From: UBA1926 sp036732005
Lineage (GTDB): Bacteria > Planctomycetota > Phycisphaerae > Phycisphaerales > UBA1924
Length of the DNA stretch: 64,000 nt
Assembly: GCA_036732005.1 (NCBI GenBank)
Contig: DAINDF010000001.1
Span: 248,001-312,000 of the forward strand
Direction of reading: 5' to 3'
Positions 34,250-44,512 of the stretch are shown here, piece after piece (position 1 is the first letter of the stretch; every line of letters starts with the position of its first letter). A model generated the notes under the pieces. That model made no database searches. It was not told where the DNA came from and worked only from the letters and a program-made list of their open reading frames with translations. Made by a program: the position numbers and the translations under genes.

Positions 34250-36070
34250 ATGTGCGGGATCTGCGGTGTGGTAGCGGCGAACGGGCGGGGACTTGAGATC
34301 CCCCTCGCCCGCTTTCTGGCGATGCGGGAGGCGCTGGCGCACCGTGGGCCTGATGACGCGGGGTTGTTCGAGGGCGCGGGGGCGTTGCTCGGGCACCGCC
34401 GCCTTGCGGTGATCGACCCGGGCGAGGGTGGGCGGCAGCCGATGGCGACGCCCGATGGGCGGTTCGTGCTCGTGTACAACGGGGAGTTGTACAACGACGC
34501 GGAGGTGCGGGCGTTGCTCGAGGCCGAGGGCGTCGCGTTCGGTTCGTCGTGCGACACCGAGGCCGTGCTGCACGCGGCGGCGCGATGGGGCGCCGAGGCG
34601 GCGACCCGGCTTCGGGGCATGTATGCGCTGGCGCTGTGGGACTCGACCCGGCGTGTGCTGCTGCTGGGCCGGGACGGGTTCGGGATGAAGCCGCTGCACT
34701 GGGCGCACGCGGGCGGGGAGTTGGTGTTCGCGAGCGAGGCCCAGGCGCTGTTCGAGCACCCCGGGCTCGCGGCGCGGCCGGACTGGGGGGGCATCTGGGC
34801 GTACGCGGCGACGGTGCGCACGGCGGTGGAATCGCGGACGATGTTCGAGGGGGTGCACGCGGTGCGCCCCGGCGAGTGGGTCTCGGTCGATTGCTCGGGC
34901 CGTTCGTGCGAAGTCGAGAGCCGGGTGTATCGGGCGAGTGTCTCGGCGCACGGCGGCCTGGGGTCGATCCGCGAGAGGATCGAGGATTCGGCGCGTCGGC
35001 ACCTGCGGAGCGATGTGCCGTGGTGCTCGCTGCTGAGCGGCGGGCTGGACAGCACGATCCTGGCGGCCCTGGCGATGCGGGAGGCGGGCCGGCTTCGGAC
35101 CTATGTCTCGGGGTGCCCGGAGGCGGGCAACGGCGCGGCGGATGACTTCGCCTTTGCTCGCACGGCGGCCGACGCGATCGGGACCTTGCACGAAGAGGTC
35201 GCCGTCGATCGCGGTGGGTTCCTTGAGCGATGGGGCTGGATGGTCGACCGGTTGGGAACACCCTTGAGCACGCCGAATGAGGTTGCGATTTTCGAGGTCG
35301 CGTCGAGGCTCCGGGGTGATGGGCATGTGGTGGCGCTCAGCGGCGAAGGGGCGGACGAGTTGTTCGGGGGGTACGACCTCCCGATCGCGGGGGCGATCGG
35401 GCATGTGCGCGCGCGGCCGGACGCGAGCGGCGACGAGGACGGGGCATTCGCGCTGGCGTCGGCGTCGTGGCTGACGAGTGCGCAGCGGGGCGTGTTCATG
35501 CGGGCCGACTTCGCCTCGCTCGCCGATCGGGATGGGCCGCTCGAGTCGGTGTACGCGGGGGCGTTCCGGGGGCTGCTCGACGAGGTCGCGGCGGACTTCG
35601 ACGGGCCCGGGCGGGAGGAGCGGCGCGTCCAGGCCTTCCTGCGGATGCTGCGGCGGTTCAACCTGACCGGGCTCTTGGGGCGGCTGGACACGGCGACGAT
35701 GCTGGCGTCGGTGGAGGGCCGAACACCCTTCGCGGACGCGGAGGTCGCGATGGCGGCGGAGGGGCTTGCGCTGGCGGCGAAGTTCGGGGAGGGCGACCCG
35801 CCGCGGACGAAGATCCCGCTGCGCGAGGGGTTTACGGACCTGGTGCCGGCCTCGATCGTGACCCGCCCGAAGCGGAGTTTCCCGCTTCCCTTCGAGGGGT
35901 GGCTCGCCCCGATGGCCGGGGCGGTTCGGGCAAGTGGCTTGGTCGCCGAAATCTACACCCCCGCCGCGGTGGAGTTCGTGTGGTCCGACCCGGTGCGTTC
36001 CTGGAACCTGGCCTGGCCCATGGCGAACCTGGCGTTATGGGGCGAGCGGTGGTGGAAGTCGTCCCGCTAG
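34250..36070 (+). CDS. asnB: Asparagine synthetase (glutamine-hydrolysing)
   Basis: 606 aa. The start MCGICGVVAANGRG puts the glutaminase Cys at position 2 after Met removal. The class II amidotransferase domain has HRGPDDAGLFEG, LGHRRLAVIDPGEGGRQPM and VYNGELYND; the synthetase domain has LLSGGLDSTILAALA (PP-loop) and VALSGEGADELFGGYDLP. It converts Asp, Gln and ATP to Asn and Glu. In many bacteria such paralogues serve in exopolysaccharide or peptide modification; no such cluster is seen here. Followed closely by a secreted peptidase gene, same strand. Confidence 0.9.
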   Translation: MCGICGVVAANGRGLEIPLARFLAMREALAHRGPDDAGLFEGAGALLGHRRLAVIDPGEGGRQPMATPDGRFVLVYNGELYNDAEVRALLEAEGVAFGSSCDTEAVLHAAARWGAEAATRLRGMYALALWDSTRRVLLLGRDGFGMKPLHWAHAGGELVFASEAQALFEHPGLAARPDWGGIWAYAATVRTAVESRTMFEGVHAVRPGEWVSVDCSGRSCEVESRVYRASVSAHGGLGSIRERIEDSARRHLRSDVPWCSLLSGGLDSTILAALAMREAGRLRTYVSGCPEAGNGAADDFAFARTAADAIGTLHEEVAVDRGGFLERWGWMVDRLGTPLSTPNEVAIFEVASRLRGDGHVVALSGEGADELFGGYDLPIAGAIGHVRARPDASGDEDGAFALASASWLTSAQRGVFMRADFASLADRDGPLESVYAGAFRGLLDEVAADFDGPGREERRVQAFLRMLRRFNLTGLLGRLDTATMLASVEGRTPFADAEVAMAAEGLALAAKFGEGDPPRTKIPLREGFTDLVPASIVTRPKRSFPLPFEGWLAPMAGAVRASGLVAEIYTPAAVEFVWSDPVRSWNLAWPMANLALWGERWWKSSR

Positions 36071-36171
36071 GCGGATTGGGCTCGGCGCTTCGGGCCGCCT
36101 GAGGTAAACTCGTGCGCGGGGTTGAGGTCGGTGGTCCACTGGGGGCCTTTGAATCCTGGAGCGTGCAGAGG

Positions 36172-37611
36172 ATGAACCACGGGGGAGTCGTTGTCGGCAT
36201 TGTTGCCAGCGCGGGCCTGGCCGCGGGCGGGGAGTGCGCGGCCCCGGGGTGCGCCGCTGTGGGGCCCGGCGTTGTCGGGTTCGAGGTGGTGCACGGGTGC
36301 TGGGGCGACGAGCAGGGGCGATTGACCGGGGGCCGGTTCCTCGTGCCTTCGGACGGCGTGGACTTCAAAGGCGTGGCCGGCGTGCAGGCGCGGGGTGATG
36401 GGGACAACCGGGTCGATCTGGTGATCGTGGGCGACGGGTATCGCGCCTCCGAGATGGGGCTGTTCCACCTGCACGCCGATCGGATCGCGGATGACTTCTT
36501 CGCCTATGAGCCGTTCGTGCGGTATCGGCCCTACTTCCGGGTGACCAAGGTGGAGGTCGTCTCCGAGGATTCGGGCGTGGACAACGACCCGAGCCAGGGT
36601 GTCAGCCGGGACACGGCGATGGACATGGCGTTCTGGTGCGGCGGGACCGAGCGGCTGCTGTGCGTGAATGTCGGGGACGCGTACGCCTATGCCACCGCCG
36701 GGGCGCCCGATGTCGATCAGGTGCTCGCGATCGCGAACTCCACGAAGTACGGCGGGGCGGGGTATTCCTCGAGCAACCTGGGGACGGCGTCCGGGGGCAA
36801 CGCGTCGGCCGTGCAGATCGCGATCCACGAGATGGGGCACTCGCTCGGCGACCTGGCGGACGAGTACACCTACGGGGGCCCGTCGAATTACACCGGGCCC
36901 GAGCCGAGCGCGGCGAATCTGTCGAGGTACGACGCGGAGGATCAGCTGCAATTCGAGCGGAAGTGGTTCCGCTGGCTCGGGGCGAGCCTGCCCGGGTTCG
37001 ACGGGACGGTGTCGACCTTCGAGGGCGGGGGGTATTCGGAGACCGGGATCTACCGGCCCTCGTCGAACTCGATGATGCGGTCGTTGAACCGGCCCTTCAA
37101 CCTACCCAGCGCGGAGCGGCTGATCCGGGAGTTCTACCGCGAAGTCTCGCCGATCGACGCCGGGCCCGAGGACGGGGCCGAGTTCGACGCAACGGAAACG
37201 ATCTCGATCGTGCCGATGCAGCCGATCGGGACGCCTCTTTCTGTGTCGTGGAGTGTCAATGGGGTGCCGGTGGCGGGCGCGGCCGGGGCCTGGGACCTGG
37301 ACCTCTCGTCGCTCGGGCTCGGGGCGGGGGAGCACACGGTCGAGGTCCGCGGGGTGGACGAGACGCCCTGGGTGCTGGACCCGGCGATCCGGTCGGCGTT
37401 CCTGACCGAGTCGCGGGTGTACAAGGTGAGCGGGTGCGGGTCGTCGGTGGACTTCAACGACGACGGGGTGCTCGACCTGCGGGACATCATGTGGTTCGCG
37501 GACGCGTTCCTGAGCGGCGACCTCGACGCGGACCTCTCCGCCCCGTTCGGGATCCTCGACCTTGGGGACCTGACGGCGTTTGTGGGGCTCTTCCTCGGGG
37601 GGTGCCTCTGA
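36172..37611 (+). CDS. Secreted M64-family (IgA-peptidase-like) metallopeptidase with GC-type dockerin tail
   Basis: 479 aa. Signal-like N-terminus (GGVVVGIVASAGLAAG). The M64 domain includes DNRVDLVIVGDGYRASEM and the zinc site HEMGHSLGDLADEY (His219, Glu220, His223) as in the family's HEFGHSFAGLADEY. An Ig-like segment follows (about 335-415), then a bipartite tail: FNDDGVLDLRDIMWFADAF keeps Ca-loop acids, second half SAPFGILDLGDLTAF, ending LGGCL. A GTG at 36112 has a better-spaced GAGG site and would add 20 residues; the ATG start is preferred for signal-peptide shape, but this is open. Confidence 0.82.
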   Translation: MNHGGVVVGIVASAGLAAGGECAAPGCAAVGPGVVGFEVVHGCWGDEQGRLTGGRFLVPSDGVDFKGVAGVQARGDGDNRVDLVIVGDGYRASEMGLFHLHADRIADDFFAYEPFVRYRPYFRVTKVEVVSEDSGVDNDPSQGVSRDTAMDMAFWCGGTERLLCVNVGDAYAYATAGAPDVDQVLAIANSTKYGGAGYSSSNLGTASGGNASAVQIAIHEMGHSLGDLADEYTYGGPSNYTGPEPSAANLSRYDAEDQLQFERKWFRWLGASLPGFDGTVSTFEGGGYSETGIYRPSSNSMMRSLNRPFNLPSAERLIREFYREVSPIDAGPEDGAEFDATETISIVPMQPIGTPLSVSWSVNGVPVAGAAGAWDLDLSSLGLGAGEHTVEVRGVDETPWVLDPAIRSAFLTESRVYKVSGCGSSVDFNDDGVLDLRDIMWFADAFLSGDLDADLSAPFGILDLGDLTAFVGLFLGGCL

Positions 37612-37733
37612 ACGGGGCGGGGGTGGTCCGGGGGATGAATCGTGGGTAGAGTTGGGGCCTGCCACGGCGCGTCCGGCTCGGATGGTCGCACGGGCCCCGA
37701 ACGCATCCCAGACCGGACTGAGCGGAGTTGACG

Positions 37734-37955
37734 ATGAAGAGCGACACCCATCCGACCTACTACCCCTCCTGCAAGGTGTTCCACAACGGCCAGCACGTGA
37801 TGACCGTCGGGGCGACGGTCCCTGAACTGCATGTCGATGTGTGGTCGGGGTCGCACCCGTTCTTCACGGGCCGGTCGCAGTTCGTCGACGCGGCCGGGCG
37901 GGTGGAGAAGTTCCAGAAGAAGTTCGCGGGGAACTACTTCAAGCCGAAGAAGTGA
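37734..37955 (+). CDS. rpmE: Ribosomal protein bL31, zinc-free type
   Basis: 73 aa. MKSDTHPTYYPSCKVFHNG, ELHVDVWSGSHPFFTG and QFVDAAGRVEKFQKKF match bL31. Three of the four Cys of the zinc ribbon are replaced, leaving only one (PSCKV), so this is a C-minus form that does not need zinc. GGAG lies about seven bases before the ATG, which decides it over the TTG two codons earlier. Part of the large ribosomal subunit. Confidence 0.93.
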   Translation: MKSDTHPTYYPSCKVFHNGQHVMTVGATVPELHVDVWSGSHPFFTGRSQFVDAAGRVEKFQKKFAGNYFKPKK

Positions 37956-38291
37956 CCGGCTGGGGGTGCTTCCGCCCCCGCATTTGCCGCCGAAATGTTC
38001 GTTTTTTGATCGGCAATGCCGCGGCGCGGTATTCGGTCCTGCTGCGGGATTTTCTGGAACCGCGGAGGGTGACGGGTCGAACCGGGGGACATCGCAAGGG
38101 CTCCGGGGTCGGAATCCCCCGGCGGGCTCGGCCTGCCGATTGATGGTGTGGGTTCCGGTTTCGGTTGCTCCCCGCTCGGCCATTCTCGCCGAGGGGTCTG
38201 TCTTGCCGCGTCTGGCGTCCGCACGATCGGGAGCGGTCGCAGGGGTTTCTGGTCATGCCGCCGAGGAGCGGCTCCTAGAAGGGTGTCTCTC
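37956..38291 (+). other. Intergenic region between rpmE and the matrixin-like gene
   Basis: 336 bases without a convincing gene. Just after rpmE, GGGGG and CCCCC (near 37962-37979) may form a small hairpin. Further on, GCATTTGCCG and CGGCAATGC (about 37980-38020) form an imperfect inverted repeat around a T6 run; either could end rpmE transcripts. The rest must hold the promoter of the downstream secreted protein; no consensus pair stands out. Confidence 0.4.
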
Positions 38292-40814
38292 ATGAAGTAC
38301 GCATCTGTTCTGGTGTTGGCGGCGGTCGCCGGGTCGGCGTTTTCGACCGTGGCGGTCGGCGCAGAGGTTGGTGCTCCGACGGGCGCTTCGGCGCCGGACG
38401 AGCAGTTTCAGCGGATGATCGCGACGGCGATGCTGCCCTCGCTGCCAAAGGCGCACCGCGACGCGATCATCGCGGCGGGCGGGCTGGGGGCGGAGGGGTA
38501 CGCGGCGCTGCGCGACCATTCGGGCGAGCTTCTTGTGTCGCACGACGATCGGTACGAGCGCGTGCGTGAATTGGTGAGCCCCGCGCTGTTCGCGCGGATG
38601 CACGAGGAGCACCTCGGCGTGATGCTCGAGACGCTCGATCGGGCCGAGAAGGGCGAGACGCCCAAGCTGCTCTGCTTCGCGCCGGGGACCGACCCGGAAC
38701 TGGTCGCGGCGTTCAGCGCGATGTTCCAGGAGGAGTTCTGGGGCGGCGCGACGGGCGAGGAGCGGTTCCAGATCGGGGCGCGGTGGAGCACGACGGCCTC
38801 GTCGTTCTCGACGGGCGGCACCGGAAACCCGATCGTCCTGACCTACTCCTTCCCGCCCGACGGGGCCCTGGCGGACAACCTCTCCGGGCAGAACCGCGCG
38901 AACCAGTTCAACGCGTGGATGAACGGCATCTACGGCTCGCAGGCGGTCTGGCAGCCGATCTTCGCCAGCGTTTTTAACCGCTGGTCGGACCTGATCGGCG
39001 TGGACTACATCTACGAGCCGAACGACGACGGCGTCGAGGCGAACACGCTGCCGGGCGTGCTGGGCGTCCGCGGCGATGTCCGCATCTTCGCGGTGACGCT
39101 GGACGGCTCCAACGGCGTGCTGGCGTACAACGAGTTCCCGAACAACGGCGACATGGTGTTCGACGCCTTCGACGGGTTCTTCAACTCGACCACCCAGCAG
39201 TCACGCCGGCTGCGGAATGTGACCTCGCACGAGCACGGGCACGGCCTGGGCTTCCTGCATGTCTGCCCGGCGAACTCGACCAAGCTCATGGAGCCGTTCG
39301 TGTCGACCTCGTACGACGGGCCCCAGCTCGACGACATCCTCGCGGGGCAGCGGAACTACGGCGACCTCCTCGAGAACAACGACACCTCGGGCACGGCGAG
39401 CGACCTGGGCAATGTGTTCGTCGGGAGCAGCCAGAACCTCACGAACCTCAGCATCGACGACAACTCGGACATCGACTTCTACCGGGTGAATGTGACGCAG
39501 CCGCTCGAGATCGGCGTGACCGTGACGCCCGACGCAGCGGCGTACCAGCAGGGCCCGCAGACCTCGGCGTGCAACACGGGGACGCTGACGGACTACAACT
39601 CGATCCACAACCTGCAGCTCGAGGTCCGCGCGTCGAACGGGACGACGGTGCTCGCCTCGTCGAACACGGGCGGGACGGGCCAGCCCGAGTCGCTGGACTT
39701 CACGATCACGACGCCGGGGACCTACTTCGTGGTGGTGCGTCCGTCGACAACGACCAACAACATCCAGCGGTACCGCATGGACCTGACCGGCGGGCAGATC
39801 CCGTTCAACGGGCCGACGATCGTGGCCCAGCAGAGCGACCCGACCGTGGTCGCCCCGGGCGTGCCGGTTGTGCTTGATTACCAGGTGCTCCCCAACGCGG
39901 ACACGATTATCGACGGGCCCGACCTGAGCTACCGCTTCGACGGCGGCGCGTTCACGACGGTGGCGATGACCCCGCTGGGCGGGAACATCTTCCGCGGAAC
40001 CATCCCGGGCGCGGACTGCGACGACTCGCCCGAGTACTACATCTCGGTGGTCGGGCAGGTCGTCGGCGAGGTGAACCTGCCGCTGGCGGGTGAGAACGAC
40101 CCCGCGTCGTACGCGGTGGGCGCGATCGATGTCTCGTTCTCCGACAACTTCGAGACCAACACCGGCTGGGACGGGTCGCTGGCGACCGCGACGGCCGGGC
40201 AGTGGGACCGCGGCGTGCCGGTGGCGTCGACCGGGGCCCCCTCGTCGGACTTTGACGGCTCCGGGCAGTGCTGGGTGACCGGCAACGCCGCGGGTGAGGA
40301 TGTCGACTTCGGGCTGGTGATCCTGCGGAGCCCCTCGCTGAACACCGTGGGCGGGGCGTCGTTGTCGTACGCGTACTGGCTGGGCGGCTCGCTCGGCACG
40401 GGCGACCGTCTCCGCGTCGAGGTCTCCTACAACGGCCAGATCACCTGGACGCCGCTCAAGGAGTACAACGCCGTCAGCGGCGGGTGGGTGACCGACAGCG
40501 TCGAGGTCCCCGCGGGCGACGGCGTGGCGAGCACCTTCTTCCGGTTCATCGCCGAGGACGCGAGCACCGACAACACCGTCGAGGCCGCCATCGACGCCGT
40601 GACCCTGAGCACCGTGGTCTGCACCGAGCCCGGCGGGTGCAACGCCGCGGACATCGGGCTGCCCTACGGCGTGCTCGACCTGGGTGACATCAACGCCTTC
40701 CTCGTGGGCTTCACGGGGCAGGACCCGATCGCGGACCTCGCCGCCCCGTTCGGGGTCTGGGACCTCGCGGACATCGGGCTGTTCACGCAGAGCTTCCTGG
40801 CCGGCTGCCCCTGA
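38292..40814 (+). CDS. Secreted matrixin-like metalloprotease with GC-type dockerin tail
   Basis: 840 aa. Signal peptide about 1-24 (ending VAVGA). The protease domain carries NVTSHEHGHGLGFLHVCPAN, the extended HExxHxxGxxH zinc site (His313, His317, His323) of metzincins, with LMEPF as a Met-turn-like element shortly after. A pre-peptidase-C-like segment (DSDIDFYRVNVTQPLEIGVT type) and beta domains follow (about 390-760). Tail: CNAADIGLPYGVLDLGDINA, then ADLAAPFGVWDLADI, ending LAGCP. Probably digests extracellular protein. Ends before a strong intrinsic terminator. Confidence 0.85.
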   Translation: MKYASVLVLAAVAGSAFSTVAVGAEVGAPTGASAPDEQFQRMIATAMLPSLPKAHRDAIIAAGGLGAEGYAALRDHSGELLVSHDDRYERVRELVSPALFARMHEEHLGVMLETLDRAEKGETPKLLCFAPGTDPELVAAFSAMFQEEFWGGATGEERFQIGARWSTTASSFSTGGTGNPIVLTYSFPPDGALADNLSGQNRANQFNAWMNGIYGSQAVWQPIFASVFNRWSDLIGVDYIYEPNDDGVEANTLPGVLGVRGDVRIFAVTLDGSNGVLAYNEFPNNGDMVFDAFDGFFNSTTQQSRRLRNVTSHEHGHGLGFLHVCPANSTKLMEPFVSTSYDGPQLDDILAGQRNYGDLLENNDTSGTASDLGNVFVGSSQNLTNLSIDDNSDIDFYRVNVTQPLEIGVTVTPDAAAYQQGPQTSACNTGTLTDYNSIHNLQLEVRASNGTTVLASSNTGGTGQPESLDFTITTPGTYFVVVRPSTTTNNIQRYRMDLTGGQIPFNGPTIVAQQSDPTVVAPGVPVVLDYQVLPNADTIIDGPDLSYRFDGGAFTTVAMTPLGGNIFRGTIPGADCDDSPEYYISVVGQVVGEVNLPLAGENDPASYAVGAIDVSFSDNFETNTGWDGSLATATAGQWDRGVPVASTGAPSSDFDGSGQCWVTGNAAGEDVDFGLVILRSPSLNTVGGASLSYAYWLGGSLGTGDRLRVEVSYNGQITWTPLKEYNAVSGGWVTDSVEVPAGDGVASTFFRFIAEDASTDNTVEAAIDAVTLSTVVCTEPGGCNAADIGLPYGVLDLGDINAFLVGFTGQDPIADLAAPFGVWDLADIGLFTQSFLAGCP

Positions 40815-40843
40815 ACCGAGCCTGACCGCGTAACCTGAAGCAC

Positions 40844-40871
40844 AAGCCCGGGCCCGAGCCCGGGCTTTTTT
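40844..40871 (+). terminator. Intrinsic terminator after the matrixin-like gene
   Basis: AAGCCCGGGC pairs with GCCCGGGCTT around CCGA, followed by a run of six T. Located 30 bases after the stop codon on the plus strand and before metH, so metH has its own promoter. Confidence 0.9.
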
Positions 40872-40957
40872 CTGCGCCCGGGGAGGATATCATCCGTTCA
40901 TCCGGAAATATGGAAATAGGCCGCCGGGGCGGCACTTCACGGGGGCGACGCGGAACG

Positions 40958-43900
40958 ATGGCACGGCTGCTGGATCAATTCGCCAAGCGGGTGCTTGTGC
41001 TCGACGGGGGCATGGGCACGAGCACGCACGAGCATTGCCTCTCGGTCGAGCGGGACTACGGGGGGTGCGAGAACTGCACGGACATCCTCACTCGGACCAG
41101 GCCCGATCTGGTCGAGGCGATCCATCGCGGGTTCCTCGAGGCGGGGGCGGACGCGGTGGAAACGAACTCGTTCGGCGGGCCTCGCCATGTGCTGGCGGAG
41201 TTCGGGCTCGAGGGCGAGGCGTTCGAGCTGGCGAAGCGGTCGGCCGAGATCGCACGGTCGGCGGCGGATGCGTTCACAACCGCTGAGAAACCGAGGTTCG
41301 TGCTCGGGTCGCTGGGCCCCGGGACGAAGCTGATCACGCTGGGGCAGATCGGGTGGGAGGCGATGCTGGCGAGCTACCGCGAGGCGATGCGCGGGCTGGT
41401 CGCCGGCGGGGCGGACGCGTTGCTGATCGAGACCTGCCAGGACCTGTTGCAGGTCAAGTGCGCGATCAACGCGGCCCTTGCGGCGCTCGAGGACGAAGGG
41501 AGGTCGGCGGATGAGATCCCGCTGATGGTGAGCCTGACGATTGAGCAGAATGGGACGATGCTCGTCGGGAGCTCGCTCGAGGCGGCGATCGCGGCCCTGC
41601 GTGGGTACCCGATCGCGACGCTGGGCCTGAACTGCGCGACCGGACCCGAGCAGATGGTCGAGTCGATCAAGCTGCTCGAGAGAACCTGGGACAGACCGAT
41701 CACCTGCTACCCGAACGCGGGGTTGCCGATCCTCCACGAGGGGAAGACGGTGTACCCGCTGGGCCCCGAGCCTCTGGCGGCGGCGCTGCGTTCGTTCGCG
41801 GCCGAGCACGGGGTGGGGCTCGTGGGCGGGTGCTGCGGGACGACGCGGGCGCACATCGCGGCGATCGCGCGGGCGGTCGTGGGGGTGCGGCCACGCGGGG
41901 GGCGGCGCGCGGCGTGGGCGGCGGGGAGCTCGAGCCTGTTCAGCCCGACGCCGCACCGTCAGGACGCGAGTTTCCTGATCATCGGGGAGCGGTGCAACGC
42001 CTCGGGCTCGAAGAAATTCAAGGGGCTGCTGGAGGCGGAGGACTGGGACGGCGTGGTGTCGCTGGCCCGTGAGCAGGTCCGGGACGGGTCGCATGTGCTC
42101 GACCTCAACACGGACTACGCGGGGCGTGACAACGCCCGGGACATGGCGGAGATCGTCTCCCGGCTGAGCCGGCAGGTCGATGCGCCGCTGATGATCGACT
42201 CGACGCAGGTGCGGACGATCGAGGCCGGGCTGCGGCACGCGGCGGGCAAGTGCATCATCAACTCGGCGAATTTCGAGGACGGGGAGGAGAAGTTCGACGC
42301 GATCTGCCGGCTGGCAAGGGCGTACAACGCGGCGCTGGTGATCGGGACGATCGACGAGGACCGCGAGGCGGCGATGGCGCGGACCGCCGACCGGAAGGCC
42401 GCGATCGCCGAGCGGGGCATCCGCCGGGCGACGCGGGTGCACGGGCTGGACGAGGCGGACCTGTTTATTGACCCGCTGGTGCTGCCGATCTCGACGGGCA
42501 TGGACTCGGACCGGCGCTCCGCGCTCGAGTTGATCGAGGGCGTGCGGCGGATCGCGGCGGCGCACCCCTCCGTGCAGATCGTGTGCGGGCTGAGCAACGC
42601 CAGTTTCGGGCTCAAGCCGGCGGCGCGGGTGGTGCTGAACAGCGTGCTGCTCCACGAACTGGTCGAGGCGGGGCTGACGAGCGCGATCGTGCACGCGAGC
42701 AAAATCCTGCCGCTCAACCGGATCGACGGGACGCAGCGACGCGCCGTCCTGGACCTGATCTTCGACAGGCGGGCGGCGGAGAACGGGGGCACGGGCCTGC
42801 CCGAGGGCGTCGAGGACCCCGGGTTCGACCCGCTCGCGCGGCTGATCGAGCTGTTCCGCGATGTCGAGGGCGTGGCGTCGGCGAGGAAGTTGGCCGCGAG
42901 CCTGACGCTGGAGGAGCGGCTGCGGCGGCACATCATCGACGGCGAGAAGGAGGGCCTCGCGGCCACACTCGACGAGGCGATGTCGCGTTACACCCCGCTG
43001 GAGATCATCAACGACCACCTGCTGGACGGGATGAAGACGGTGGGCGATCTCTTCGGTTCTGGCGAGATGCAGCTTCCCTTCGTCCTCCAGAGCGCCGAGG
43101 TGATGAAAAAGGCCGTGGGCCACCTCGAACCCCACATGGAGAAGGCCGGCGGCGGTGGCAAGGGGAGCATCGTGCTGGCGACGGTGAAGGGGGATGTGCA
43201 CGACATCGGGAAAAACCTGGTGGACATCATCCTCTCGAACAACGGGTACACGGTGCACAACATCGGGATCAAGAAGACGATCGACGAGATCCTGCACGCC
43301 TACGAGGAGCACAAACCGGATGCGATCGGCCTGAGCGGGCTGCTGGTCAAGAGCGTCAATGTGATGGAGGAGAACATCGAGACGCTGAACGAGCGGGGCG
43401 TGCTCCCGCCGCTCATCCTGGGCGGTGCGGCGTTGAGCCGGTCGTACGCGGAGGGGTATCTCCGCGGCAAGTACCGGGGCACGCTGCTGTACGGGAAGGA
43501 CGCGTTCGACGGGCTGCGGATCATGGACCACATCGTCGGGGGGCGGGTGGCGGCGCTGGACGCGGAGATCGAGGCGAGGCTGTCGAAGCGGCGCGAGACG
43601 CGGGAACGGGCGGGGCTTGAGGACGAGTCGTTCGCCGACCGCGCGGGCCCGGCGCGCGGGGCGACCGCGGTGGCCGCCCGGTCCGGGGTGCGGCGGGATG
43701 TCGAGATTCCCGCGGCGCCGTTCTGGGGGAGCCGGGTCGTGACCGGGATCGACCTCGACACGGTCTACCCGTTCATCAACCCGGTGGCGCTGTTCCGGGT
43801 GCAGTGGCAGTTCAAGCGGGGCAAGCGGACCGAGGAGGAGTTCGAGCGGGAGATCGAGGAGAAGGCACGCCCCGTGTTCGAAGCCCTGAAGAAACGCTGC

Positions 43901-44512
43901 AAGGAGGAGCAGATCCTCAGGCCCGCGGTGGTGTACGGGTACTTCCCCGCCTGGTCGGAGGGGGACGATCTGGTGGTCTTCGATCCGGCCGATCAGGACC
44001 GGGAAATCGAGCGATTCCGTTTCCCTCGGCAATCGAAGAACCGGGGCCTCTGCATCGCCGATTTCTTCCGCGACGAGGGGGAGTGCCGGACGATGGGGCG
44101 CAAGGACATCCTCGGGGTCTCGTGCGTCACGATGGGCGGCCGCGTGAGCGAGGTCTGCCGCGGGCTCTTCGAGGCGGGCGACTTCGCGGCCTACCTGCAC
44201 ATGCACGGGATGGGCGTGGAGACCGCCGAGGCGCTGGCGGAGATGTGGCACAAGCGGATGCGACAGGAACTGGGGATCTCGGGGGAGGACAGCGCGGAGG
44301 TCAGCGGGCTGTTCCGCCAGGAGTATCGCGGGAGCCGGTACAGCTTCGGGTACCCGGCCTGCCCCGAGATGCGTGACCATGAAAAGATCTGGCGGCTGAT
44401 CGACCCCCGGCGGATCGGGTGCGAACTGACCGAGAATTGGCAGATCGATCCGGAGCAGAGCACGAGCGCCATCGTGGTGCACCACCCCGAGGCCAAGTAC
44501 TTCAACGCGTGA
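40958..44512 (+). CDS. metH: Cobalamin-dependent methionine synthase
   Basis: 1184 aa, full-length four-module enzyme. Homocysteine domain: VLVLDGGMGTSTHEH and the zinc site VGGCCGTTRAHI. Pterin domain: LIIGERCNASGSKKF. Cobalamin domain: VKGDVHDIGKNLVDIIL, whose His coordinates cobalt. Activation domain: VYGYFPAW, RFRFPRQSKNRGLCIADFF, and a late RFSFGYPACP-like segment with AdoMet contacts. It transfers a methyl from 5-methyl-THF to homocysteine. Start: ATG before ARLLDQFAK; upstream open codons are Gly/Arg-rich. No separate metF is close. Confidence 0.96.
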   Translation: MARLLDQFAKRVLVLDGGMGTSTHEHCLSVERDYGGCENCTDILTRTRPDLVEAIHRGFLEAGADAVETNSFGGPRHVLAEFGLEGEAFELAKRSAEIARSAADAFTTAEKPRFVLGSLGPGTKLITLGQIGWEAMLASYREAMRGLVAGGADALLIETCQDLLQVKCAINAALAALEDEGRSADEIPLMVSLTIEQNGTMLVGSSLEAAIAALRGYPIATLGLNCATGPEQMVESIKLLERTWDRPITCYPNAGLPILHEGKTVYPLGPEPLAAALRSFAAEHGVGLVGGCCGTTRAHIAAIARAVVGVRPRGGRRAAWAAGSSSLFSPTPHRQDASFLIIGERCNASGSKKFKGLLEAEDWDGVVSLAREQVRDGSHVLDLNTDYAGRDNARDMAEIVSRLSRQVDAPLMIDSTQVRTIEAGLRHAAGKCIINSANFEDGEEKFDAICRLARAYNAALVIGTIDEDREAAMARTADRKAAIAERGIRRATRVHGLDEADLFIDPLVLPISTGMDSDRRSALELIEGVRRIAAAHPSVQIVCGLSNASFGLKPAARVVLNSVLLHELVEAGLTSAIVHASKILPLNRIDGTQRRAVLDLIFDRRAAENGGTGLPEGVEDPGFDPLARLIELFRDVEGVASARKLAASLTLEERLRRHIIDGEKEGLAATLDEAMSRYTPLEIINDHLLDGMKTVGDLFGSGEMQLPFVLQSAEVMKKAVGHLEPHMEKAGGGGKGSIVLATVKGDVHDIGKNLVDIILSNNGYTVHNIGIKKTIDEILHAYEEHKPDAIGLSGLLVKSVNVMEENIETLNERGVLPPLILGGAALSRSYAEGYLRGKYRGTLLYGKDAFDGLRIMDHIVGGRVAALDAEIEARLSKRRETRERAGLEDESFADRAGPARGATAVAARSGVRRDVEIPAAPFWGSRVVTGIDLDTVYPFINPVALFRVQWQFKRGKRTEEEFEREIEEKARPVFEALKKRCKEEQILRPAVVYGYFPAWSEGDDLVVFDPADQDREIERFRFPRQSKNRGLCIADFFRDEGECRTMGRKDILGVSCVTMGGRVSEVCRGLFEAGDFAAYLHMHGMGVETAEALAEMWHKRMRQELGISGEDSAEVSGLFRQEYRGSRYSFGYPACPEMRDHEKIWRLIDPRRIGCELTENWQIDPEQSTSAIVVHHPEAKYFNA

